Below are positions 45,708-54,681 of a stretch of 54,681 bases of DNA, one piece after another. Under the pieces are notes generated by a model. That model had not been told where the DNA came from, did no database searches, and was given only the letters and a program-made list of their open reading frames with translations. This DNA is from Burkholderiales bacterium (GTDB lineage Bacteria; Pseudomonadota; Gammaproteobacteria; Burkholderiales; Burkholderiaceae_C). The stretch is from positions 1 through 54,681 of the forward strand of contig JACPUE010000038.1 in the NCBI GenBank assembly GCA_016192425.1. Direction: 5' to 3'. A program made the translations under genes and the position numbers. Every line of letters starts with the position of its first letter. The first letter of the stretch is position 1.

Positions 45708-47051
45708 ATGAAGCCTGTCATCGCCCTGGTAGGGCGGCCGAACGTTGGGAAATCGACGCTCTTCAACCGTTTGACGAAGTCTCGCGATGCCATCGTTGCG
45801 GATTTTGCTGGTCTGACCCGGGATCGCCATTACGGCAACGGTCGGCAAGGCAAGCACGAGTACATCGTCATCGACACCGGCGGGTTCGAACCAGACGCGT
45901 CCAGCGGTATTTACCGCGAAATGGCCAAGCAGACCCAGCAGGCAGTGGCTGAGGCCGATGTGGTGGTTTTTGTGGTGGACGCCAGGGCTGGTGTCTCGGC
46001 GCAAGACCATGACATCGCCAACTACCTACGACGCCTGGGCAAGCCTTGCGTCCTGGTGGCCAACAAGGCCGAAGGAATGCAGGAGAGTGCGCAACTGAGC
46101 GAGTTCTATGAACTGGGGTTGGGCGATGTCCATGGCATATCTGCCGCGCATGGTCAGGGCATCCGCAGTCTGGTAGAGATGGCGCTTGGCCTATTGCATC
46201 TGCCAGAACCCGAGGAAGACGATCTTTCGTCCGACAAATCAACCATCCGGCTGGCAGTGGCAGGCCGTCCCAATGTGGGGAAGTCCACCCTGATCAACAC
46301 ATGGCTGGGCGAAGAGCGCCTAGTGGCATTCGATCTGCCTGGCACTACCAGGGATGCCATCAGTATTCCCTTCGAGCGCAACGGCCAGCGCTTTGAGTTA
46401 GTGGATACCGCGGGCCTGCGCCGCAAGGGCCGCGTTTTTGAGGCCATTGAGAAATTCTCCGTCGTCAAAACATTGCAGGCCATCGAGTCGTCGCATGTTG
46501 TCGTGCTTTTGCTGGATGCGACGCAGGGGGTGACGGATCAGGATGCGCACATTGCAGGCTACATCTTGGAGAGTGGCCGTGCCGTGGTGCTGGCGGTGAA
46601 CAAATGGGATGCGGTGGACGACTATCAGCGGCAACTCCTGGAGCGATCCATCGAGACGAGGCTAGCCTTTTTGCGCTTTGCATCCATGCATTTCATTTCG
46701 GCCAAGAAGCGCCAGGGCTTGGGACCCTTGTGGGCATCGATCATCCAGGCCTACAAGGCGGCGACCTGCAAAATGCCAACGCCGGTGCTCACGCGCTTGC
46801 TGCTGGAAGCAGTGCAGTTCCAGAGCCCCAAGCGCTCCGGGATGTTCCGTCCCAAGCTGCGCTATGCCCATCAGGGGGGTATGAATCCACCAGTCATTGT
46901 CATCCATGGCAACTCTCTGGAGCATGTTTCGGATGCCTATAAGCGGTTCCTGGAAGCTCGTTTCCGCAAAGAATTCAACTTGGTAGGAACACCTCTGCGC
47001 ATTGAGTTCAAGACTTCGCACAACCCTTACGCGGAAACATCGGGCGCCTGA
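45708..47051 (+). CDS. der: Ribosome assembly GTPase Der (EngA)
   Basis: A 447-residue tandem GTPase. First G domain: [26 protein letters not shown]. Second: [30 protein letters not shown]-terminal KH-like domain ends the protein. It acts in 50S subunit maturation. ATG 45708 lies 16 bases after bamB. In the first domain NKAEG replaces the usual NKxD, a variant common in Der of this group. Confidence 0.97.
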   Translation: MKPVIALVGRPNVGKSTLFNRLTKSRDAIVADFAGLTRDRHYGNGRQGKHEYIVIDTGGFEPDASSGIYREMAKQTQQAVAEADVVVFVVDARAGVSAQDHDIANYLRRLGKPCVLVANKAEGMQESAQLSEFYELGLGDVHGISAAHGQGIRSLVEMALGLLHLPEPEEDDLSSDKSTIRLAVAGRPNVGKSTLINTWLGEERLVAFDLPGTTRDAISIPFERNGQRFELVDTAGLRRKGRVFEAIEKFSVVKTLQAIESSHVVVLLLDATQGVTDQDAHIAGYILESGRAVVLAVNKWDAVDDYQRQLLERSIETRLAFLRFASMHFISAKKRQGLGPLWASIIQAYKAATCKMPTPVLTRLLLEAVQFQSPKRSGMFRPKLRYAHQGGMNPPVIVIHGNSLEHVSDAYKRFLEARFRKEFNLVGTPLRIEFKTSHNPYAETSGA

Positions 47052-47155
47052 CAATCCCCTTGATCCCGAGCGGGGCGCTGTCTGCTTTTCGTAGTGAGGT
47101 GCCGGGCTGTGGTAAGGTGTGCTCCCAAGAATAACTTTTGAACACGGAGAATATC

Positions 47156-47410
47156 GTGAGCAATAAAGGCCAACTTCTTCAAGATCCCTTCCTCAACGCT
47201 TTGCGTAGAGAGCATGTGCCGGTGTCCATTTACCTGGTCAATGGGATCAAGCTCCAGGGTCAGATCGAATCTTTCGATCAATATGTGGTGCTGTTGCGCA
47301 ATACCGTGACCCAGATGGTCTACAAGCACGCGATCTCTACGATCGTTCCGGGGCGCCCGGTGAGCTTCTCGGTCACCGACAGCGCAGACCCGGGTTCTGC
47401 ACCTGCATGA
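47156..47410 (+). CDS. hfq: RNA chaperone Hfq
   Basis: An 84-residue Hfq. [20 protein letters not shown] is Sm1 with the proximal RNA site and [14 protein letters not shown] is Sm2. GTG 47156 is used because GGAG is 6 bases upstream and the protein then begins [10 protein letters not shown], the normal start; a TTG at 47138 is rejected. The 105-base gap after der holds no other feature. The order hfq-hflX-hflK-hflC is the conserved one. Confidence 0.97.
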   Translation: MSNKGQLLQDPFLNALRREHVPVSIYLVNGIKLQGQIESFDQYVVLLRNTVTQMVYKHAISTIVPGRPVSFSVTDSADPGSAPA

Positions 47411-47465
47411 GTCTATTGACCGGTAGCGGTCAGCCACGGCATGCGCACGCACTCTCACTGCTGAC

Positions 47466-48683
47466 TTGATCGAATCCTCTACTACCCATCGTCGGCCAGT
47501 TCCTGTACTGCTGGTCGGTGTGGACTTTGGCTTGCCACATTTTGACGGGGCACTGGAAGAGCTCGCCTTGCTCGCCCAGACGGCGGGCATGGAGCCTGTG
47601 GCGCGTCTGACCTGCAAACGCAAGGCACCTGATGCTGCGCTTTTTATCGGTAGTGGTAAAGCCGATGAGGTTCGCATGCTGGCGCAAATGCATGGTGCGC
47701 AGGAGGTGCTATTCGATCAGTCTCTCAGCCCGGCCCAGCAGCGCAATCTGGAAAGGCATCTCGAGATGCCGGTGAATGATCGTACGCTGTTGATTCTGGA
47801 AATTTTCGCCCAGCGAGCCCGTAGCCATGAGGGCAAGCTTCAGGTGGAGCTTGCACGCCTGCAATATCTGAGCACGCGCCTGGTCCGCCGCTGGTCGCAC
47901 CTGGAGCGCCAGACCGGTGGTGCGGGCGTGCGCGGGGGGCCGGGTGAAAAGCAGATAGAACTGGATCGGCGGATGATTGACGATGCCATCAAGCGAACCA
48001 AAGAGCGCTTGGCGAAGGTCAAGCGCCAGAGGGCGACACAGAGGCGCCAGCGTGAGCGCACGGCAGTTTTCAACATTTCTTTGGTGGGATACACCAATGC
48101 AGGAAAATCGACACTGTTCAATGCACTGGTGAAGGCGCGGGCTTATGCGGCAGACCAGCTGTTTGCCACTCTGGATACGACCACTCGCCAAATGTATCTG
48201 GAGGCTGCAGGCTGTTCGGTGTCTCTTTCGGACACAGTGGGCTTCATCAGAGATCTTCCCCATGGACTTGTGGCGGCATTTCAGGCCACATTGCAGGAAG
48301 CCGTGGATGCTGACCTGTTGCTTCATGTCGTCGATGCTGCCAATCCTCACTATCCCGAGCAGATCCAACAAGTCCAGAAAGTGCTCAAGGAGATTGAGGC
48401 AGATGAAATTCCGCAGATCCTTGTCTTCAATAAACTGGACGCAGTTGAGCCTGAGGCGCGCCCGAGCGTGCTCAGAGATAGCTACGAATTGGATGGACGA
48501 CAGGTGGTGCGCCTGTTCGTGAGTGCGCGCAATGCAGAGGGCTTAGAAGCTCTTCGCGCCGAATTGGCTGAACGCGTGCGGCAAGCGCGTTCGGCGGTGA
48601 TACACCCGGAATTTGATGCTTTATTACAAGATATTCCTTGTGATTGGGCACAATCGCCAGGCCAACATGATCCGAGAACCTGA
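47466..48683 (+). CDS. hflX: Ribosome-splitting GTPase HflX
   Basis: A 405-residue GTPase. N-terminal HflX domain (LFIGSGKADEVRMLAQMHGA, FDQSLSPAQQRNLERHL), GPGEKQIELDRRMI linker, G domain with GYTNAGKSTLFNAL, SDTVGFIRDLPHGLVAAF and NKLD. It rescues stalled ribosomes. The start is TTG 47466; no good ATG or ribosome site is near, so it may be weakly or coupled translated. It ends near the hflK start. Confidence 0.95.
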   Translation: MIESSTTHRRPVPVLLVGVDFGLPHFDGALEELALLAQTAGMEPVARLTCKRKAPDAALFIGSGKADEVRMLAQMHGAQEVLFDQSLSPAQQRNLERHLEMPVNDRTLLILEIFAQRARSHEGKLQVELARLQYLSTRLVRRWSHLERQTGGAGVRGGPGEKQIELDRRMIDDAIKRTKERLAKVKRQRATQRRQRERTAVFNISLVGYTNAGKSTLFNALVKARAYAADQLFATLDTTTRQMYLEAAGCSVSLSDTVGFIRDLPHGLVAAFQATLQEAVDADLLLHVVDAANPHYPEQIQQVQKVLKEIEADEIPQILVFNKLDAVEPEARPSVLRDSYELDGRQVVRLFVSARNAEGLEALRAELAERVRQARSAVIHPEFDALLQDIPCDWAQSPGQHDPRT

Positions 48684-48693
48684 GAAATTGCGC

Positions 48694-50070
48694 ATGAATT
48701 CTGAACTGAAGGCCCACCGCCAGGCCAGCTTACCTCAGCGTCTGCGAGGGATGTTCAACCTCAATGACCCCCGTTGGGGAAGGGGTGACGACGATGCGGG
48801 CTCCGACCCGCGCCATGATGCAAACCGGCCATCATCTGATCAGCAGGGCAATGACCGGGGGGGGCGTGATCCGAAGCAGGGCGGGCAGCCACCCGATCTG
48901 GACGAGTTGTGGCGAGACCTCAACCGCAAGCTATCCGGTTTTTTTGGAGGAAAGAATGGTGGCGGAAGGGGCCCTGCCAATAACGGTGGTGGTGGCTTTC
49001 AGCCTGACATGAAAAATGCTGGTGTGGGCGTTGGGCTCATCGCCAGCGTGGCCGTGCTGATCTGGCTTGGGACTGGTTTTTTTATCGTGCAGGAAGGCCA
49101 GCAGGCGGTTATTACCCAGTTTGGCAAATACAAGAGTACGGTGGGCGCTGGTTTCAACTGGCGCCTGCCTTACCCCATTCAGCGCCATGAATTGGTGTTT
49201 GTGACGCAGATCCGCTCGGTGGATGTGGGGCGGGACACCATCATCAAGGCCACGGGCCTGAGGGACTCGGCGATGCTGACCGAGGACGAGAACATCGTCG
49301 AGATCAAGTTCGCAGTGCAATACCGACTCAGTGATGCGCGAGCTTGGTTGTTTGAGAGTCGCAATCCTGCAGAGGCGGTCGTTCAGGCTGCGGAGACTGC
49401 GGTGCGTGAGGTGGTGGGGAAGATGCGCATGGATTCGGCTTTGGCCGATGAGCGTGATCAGATTGCTCCTCGGGTACGCGCCTTGATGCAGACGATTCTG
49501 GATCGTTACAAGGTCGGCGTGGAAATCGTTGGCATCAACTTGCAGCAGGGCGGTGTGCGTCCTCCCGAGCAGGTGCAAGCTTCTTTTGACGATGTGCTCA
49601 AAGCGGGGCAGGAACGAGAGCGCGCGAAGAATGAAGCGCAGGCCTATGCGAACGACGTCATCCCCCGGGCAACGGGCACGGCGGCACGGTTCAAAGAGGA
49701 GGCTGACGCTTATAGGGCACGCATCGTGGCACAGGCGCAGGGCGATGCTCAGCGATTCAGTGCCGTGTTGGCCGAGTACCAAAAAGCCCCGCAGGTGACC
49801 CGTGACCGAATGTATCTCGATACGATGCAGCAGATCTATTCGAACGTGACCAAGGTGGTTGTTGACTCTCGCCAGGGCTCCAACCTGCTGTATTTGCCGC
49901 TGGACAAGATCATGCAAAGCGTGGCGCAGCAGCCAGTCGCTGCATCGCAAGAGGGTGTCGGCTCTACAGGCGCAAGTGTCAGCGGTGCGGCTCCGGCGCA
50001 TCCTGCGACCGTGACCAATGATTCCAGATCCCGCGACCTTGGTCGTTCGCGTGAACGTGAATCCCGATAG
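48694..50070 (+). CDS. hflK: FtsH modulator HflK
   Basis: A 458-residue SPFH protein. Gly/Asp-rich cytosolic start, one membrane helix (about GLIASVAVLIWLGTGFFIV), then the band-7/SPFH domain (GQQAVITQFGKYKSTVGAGF, ENIVEIKFAVQYRLSDARAW) and a long C-terminal coiled coil. With HflC it forms a cage around FtsH and slows its proteolysis. ATG 48694 is chosen; ATG 48667, overlapping hflX, is possible. Nine bases separate it from hflC. Confidence 0.95.
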   Translation: MNSELKAHRQASLPQRLRGMFNLNDPRWGRGDDDAGSDPRHDANRPSSDQQGNDRGGRDPKQGGQPPDLDELWRDLNRKLSGFFGGKNGGGRGPANNGGGGFQPDMKNAGVGVGLIASVAVLIWLGTGFFIVQEGQQAVITQFGKYKSTVGAGFNWRLPYPIQRHELVFVTQIRSVDVGRDTIIKATGLRDSAMLTEDENIVEIKFAVQYRLSDARAWLFESRNPAEAVVQAAETAVREVVGKMRMDSALADERDQIAPRVRALMQTILDRYKVGVEIVGINLQQGGVRPPEQVQASFDDVLKAGQERERAKNEAQAYANDVIPRATGTAARFKEEADAYRARIVAQAQGDAQRFSAVLAEYQKAPQVTRDRMYLDTMQQIYSNVTKVVVDSRQGSNLLYLPLDKIMQSVAQQPVAASQEGVGSTGASVSGAAPAHPATVTNDSRSRDLGRSRERESR

Positions 50071-50079
50071 GAGAGCAGT

Positions 50080-50979
50080 GTGAACAAGGTAGGTTTTTTT
50101 GCAACATCGATTCTCGTAGCATTGGCTTTGCTCAGTTCGATGGCGTTTGTTGTGGATCAGCGCCAGTTCGGGGTGGTGTACGCCTTGGGGCAGATCAAGG
50201 AAGTGATCACCGAACCAGGATTGAACTTCAAGCTGCCTCCACCGTTCCAGAATGTGTCTTATATCGACAAGCGGCTCCTGACTCTGGACAGCTCAGATAC
50301 CGAGCCGGTTCTGACTGCAGAAAAGCAGCGTGTGGTGATTGATTGGTATGTGCGCTGGCGCATCACGGATCCCTCGGAGTACATCCGCAATGTTGGTTTG
50401 GACGAGAGCGCTGGGGCTCTGCAGCTCAATCGTGTGGTGCGCAACGCTTTCCAGGAGGAGATCAACAAACGCACCGTCAAAGAGTTGTTGTCGCTCAAGC
50501 GGGAAGCATTGATGGCTGACGTCAAGCGCGAAGTCCTCGAATCCGTCAAGGGGCAAAAGCCTTGGGGTGTGGATGTGGTGGATGTCCGGATTACCCGCGT
50601 GGACTATGCGGAAACAATCACCGAATCGGTGTATCGGCGTATGGAGGCCGAGCGTAAACGTGTGGCCAATGAGTTGCGATCCACCGGTGCAGCAGAAGGG
50701 GAAAAAATCCGCGCGGATGCAGATCGGCAACGAGAAATCACCATTGCCAATGCGTACCGTGATGCCCAGAAAGTCAAAGGCGAAGGCGACGCGGAAGCAG
50801 CAAAACTTTATGCTGAGGCCTTTGGAAAGGATCCGCAGTTTGCCCAGTTTTACCGTAGCCTGGATGCCTACAAAGCCAGTCTGAGCAAGAAGGGCGATGT
50901 CATGGTGCTCGATCCTTCGATGTCTGACTTCTTCAAGGCCTATCGTGGGGCGGGTGCAGGAAATCAGGCCAATCGATGA
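50080..50979 (+). CDS. hflC: FtsH modulator HflC
   Basis: A 299-residue SPFH protein with an N-terminal membrane helix (FATSILVALALLSSMAFVV) and band-7 domain (DQRQFGVVYALGQIKEVITE, GVDVVDVRITRVDYAETITE). It pairs with HflK. AGGAGAG precedes GTG 50080. The stop overlaps the next ATG by four bases. Confidence 0.96.
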   Translation: MNKVGFFATSILVALALLSSMAFVVDQRQFGVVYALGQIKEVITEPGLNFKLPPPFQNVSYIDKRLLTLDSSDTEPVLTAEKQRVVIDWYVRWRITDPSEYIRNVGLDESAGALQLNRVVRNAFQEEINKRTVKELLSLKREALMADVKREVLESVKGQKPWGVDVVDVRITRVDYAETITESVYRRMEAERKRVANELRSTGAAEGEKIRADADRQREITIANAYRDAQKVKGEGDAEAAKLYAEAFGKDPQFAQFYRSLDAYKASLSKKGDVMVLDPSMSDFFKAYRGAGAGNQANR

Positions 50980-51188
50980 ATGTTGGTGTGGCTGCATCCA
51001 CGCAGTGGGTGGATTCAGTTTGGCTTGCGCTTGCGATCTTCTTTGTGTTGGAAGGGTTGTTGCCCCTCGTTTCGCCTTCGCGGTGGCGTCAGTGGTTTTC
51101 GCAACTCATGCAGATGCGTGATGGACAAATAAGGTTCTTCGGTCTTGTGAGCATGCTGATGGGTCTGGCCATCTTGCTGCTTCTTTAG
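50976..51188 (+). CDS. Small membrane protein, DUF2065 (YjeT-like)
   Basis: A 70-residue protein with two membrane helices (about WLALAIFFVLEGLLPLVSP and FFGLVSMLMGLAILLLL) joined by RWRQWFSQLMQMRDGQIR. This DUF2065 pattern follows hflC in many proteobacteria. Four-base overlap (ATGA) with hflC. No function is known. Confidence 0.88.
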   Translation: MNVGVAASTQWVDSVWLALAIFFVLEGLLPLVSPSRWRQWFSQLMQMRDGQIRFFGLVSMLMGLAILLLL

Positions 51189-51268
51189 TGGCCGCATGCA
51201 AGCAGCCCTCATTTCGCTGCTCGGCGTGCAGCCGGTAGAATTGCGGTTTTAACAGCCCCCATTCTTCC

Positions 51269-53823
<2,555 letters not shown>

Positions 53824-53824
53824 T

Positions 53825-53836
53825 GGTTTGCAAACC
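53825..53836. promoter_or_regulatory. Perfect palindrome GGTTTGCAAACC after purA
   Basis: A 12-base perfect dyad one base after the purA stop and 41 bases before the next gene. With no loop and no T-run it fits an operator better than a terminator. Regulator unknown. Confidence 0.35.
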
Positions 53837-53877
53837 TCAAGAATAAAGCGTTATCCGCTATAGAAATAGGAGCGACC

Positions 53878-54402
53878 ATGTTGACTGAAGACGGAAAGCA
53901 TCTATACGTCAGCTATGACGAATACCACAACCTGATCGAGAAGCTCGCGATACGAGTTCATCAGTCGGGCTGGGAGTTCGACACCATCCTGTGCCTTGCC
54001 CGAGGGGGAATGCGCCCTGGCGACATCCTGAGCCGCATCTTTGACAAGCCCCTGGCCATCATGTCCACCAGTTCATACCGGGCCGAGGCTGGAACAGTTC
54101 AGGGGCACCTGGACATCGCACGCTTCATCACAACGCCCAAAGGTGAGATAGCTGGCCGAGTGCTTCTGGTTGATGATCTGGCAGACAGCGGACATACCTT
54201 GAATGCAGTGATCAACATGCTCAAGACCAACTACGCGCCAATCACTGAGCTGCGCAGTGCGGTCATCTGGACCAAGGCAGTGTCTTCGTTCACACCGGAC
54301 TATTCCGTTGAGTTCCTTTCCACCAACCCGTGGATCCACCAGCCATTTGAGACCTACGACAACCTCGGCCCCGAAAGATTGTTGGAAAAGTGGAGGGTTT
54401 GA
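53878..54402 (+). CDS. Phosphoribosyltransferase family protein
   Basis: A 174-residue type I PRTase. The PRPP loop is VLLVDDLADSGHTLNAVINM; CLARGGMRPGDILSRIFDKP and STSSYRAEAGTVQGHLDIAR complete the core. The sequence fits bacterial Gpt/xanthine-type enzymes, so a purine salvage role beside purA is likely, but the base cannot be fixed. ATAGGAGCG precedes ATG 53878. Confidence 0.87.
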   Translation: MLTEDGKHLYVSYDEYHNLIEKLAIRVHQSGWEFDTILCLARGGMRPGDILSRIFDKPLAIMSTSSYRAEAGTVQGHLDIARFITTPKGEIAGRVLLVDDLADSGHTLNAVINMLKTNYAPITELRSAVIWTKAVSSFTPDYSVEFLSTNPWIHQPFETYDNLGPERLLEKWRV

Positions 54403-54467
54403 CATCAGCATGCATCAAACGCATGGTACAATGCATCTCCTTGCAGCCAAGCACGGGACTGGAAGCG

Positions 54468-54510
54468 GCAAAAAATATTTTTGCAAAGCACTTCAAAATC
54501 GATGTACAAT
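54468..54510 (+). promoter_or_regulatory. Strong promoter with UP-like A/T tract
   Basis: AAAAAATATTTTT, then TTGCAA (54481-54486), 18 bases, TACAAT (54505-54510). The A/T tract directly before the -35 is typical of rRNA P1-type promoters. Confidence 0.5.
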
Positions 54511-54593
54511 GCAAGGCTTCGCTGAACAGAAGGTTGCTGCTTGCGGTGGTTCTGTTTGGTGGGGATGCTGAAGAGATTGAAAGACCTTCGGTG

Positions 54594-54623
54594 TTGACGG
54601 GAAATAAAAAATCCTGTTATAAT
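54594..54623 (+). promoter_or_regulatory. Second strong promoter, TTGACG-18-TATAAT
   Basis: TTGACG (54594-54599), 18 bases, perfect TATAAT (54618-54623). With the promoter at 54481 it makes a tandem pair with no protein gene between it and the window end. Likely drives a stable-RNA operon to the right. Confidence 0.65.
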
Positions 54624-54652
54624 TTGAGGCTCTGCTGATCGCAGCGGGGTTT

Positions 54653-54675
54653 GCAAAAAGAGAGATACTTTTTGC
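54653..54675 (+). other. Perfect 8-bp hairpin in the leader after the last promoter
   Basis: GCAAAAAG (54653-54659 plus 54660), loop AGAGATA, CTTTTTGC (54668-54675). It would form about 25 nt into the transcript from the promoter at 54594. It may be an rRNA-leader structure; the gene it leads is outside the window. Confidence 0.45.
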
Positions 54676-54681
54676 GGTGTA

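Noticed and set aside
54399-54432. TTGACA and TACAAT as a third promoter
   Set aside because: The spacer is 22 bases, too long for sigma-70.

Overview
The window is high-GC chromosomal DNA from a betaproteobacterium of the Comamonadaceae, most like Acidovorax or a close relative. Three things point there: the block hisS-yfgM-bamB-der-hfq-hflX-hflK-hflC-(DUF2065)-hisZ-purA, an Ala/Lys/Pro-rich extension on RpoD, and an intergenic repeat (GCTAT..ATAGC plus AGCGC halves) seen eight times. Assignments come from reading the translated sequence; no database search was possible.

Layout. 1-1020: end of an ABC-2 permease gene and a Phd/VapC-type toxin-antitoxin pair. 1228-8492: a heavy-metal efflux operon (czcI-like, czcC, a small anchored periplasmic protein, czcB, czcA-type HME-RND pump, His-rich periplasmic protein). 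8643-12111: accessory island with a 3'-truncated integron integrase under a LexA box, one intact two-gene cassette (TIR protein plus three-helix membrane protein) closed by an attC site, the first part of a second cassette (ankyrin-like fragment), then hipBA. 12287-15700: divergent ppsR and ppsA. 15710-18125: two-subunit sodium:solute symporter. 18133-19564, minus strand: VapBC, an FKBP isomerase and a small winged-helix regulator. 19753-24317, minus strand: dnaG-rpoD without rpsU. 24417-27170: polyamine-type binding protein coupled to a membrane diguanylate cyclase. 27232-31911, minus strand: gamma-glutamyltransferase lipoprotein, a cytoplasmic diguanylate cyclase and a quinone oxidoreductase. 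32053-54402: a nearly continuous plus-strand run of core genes: surE-pcm-nlpD-rluD, scpB-rluB, ndk, rlmN-pilW-rodZ-ispG-hisS-yfgM-bamB-der, hfq-hflX-hflK-hflC, hisZ, purA and a phosphoribosyltransferase. 54403-54681: no gene, but tandem strong promoter-like sequences that probably serve a stable-RNA operon beyond the window.

The most notable region is the integron remnant. The cassette ends fit each other: R'' of the attC (GGCTAAC) is the exact reverse complement of the core site at the cassette's own 5' end (GTTAGCC). The cargo, a WxxxE-containing TIR protein overlapping in organisation with a small membrane protein, looks like a compact two-gene anti-phage or abortive-infection system in which a TIR-derived signal or direct contact could trigger a membrane effector. 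That function is inference. The integrase is truncated after its first catalytic arginine, so the cassette is probably immobilised.
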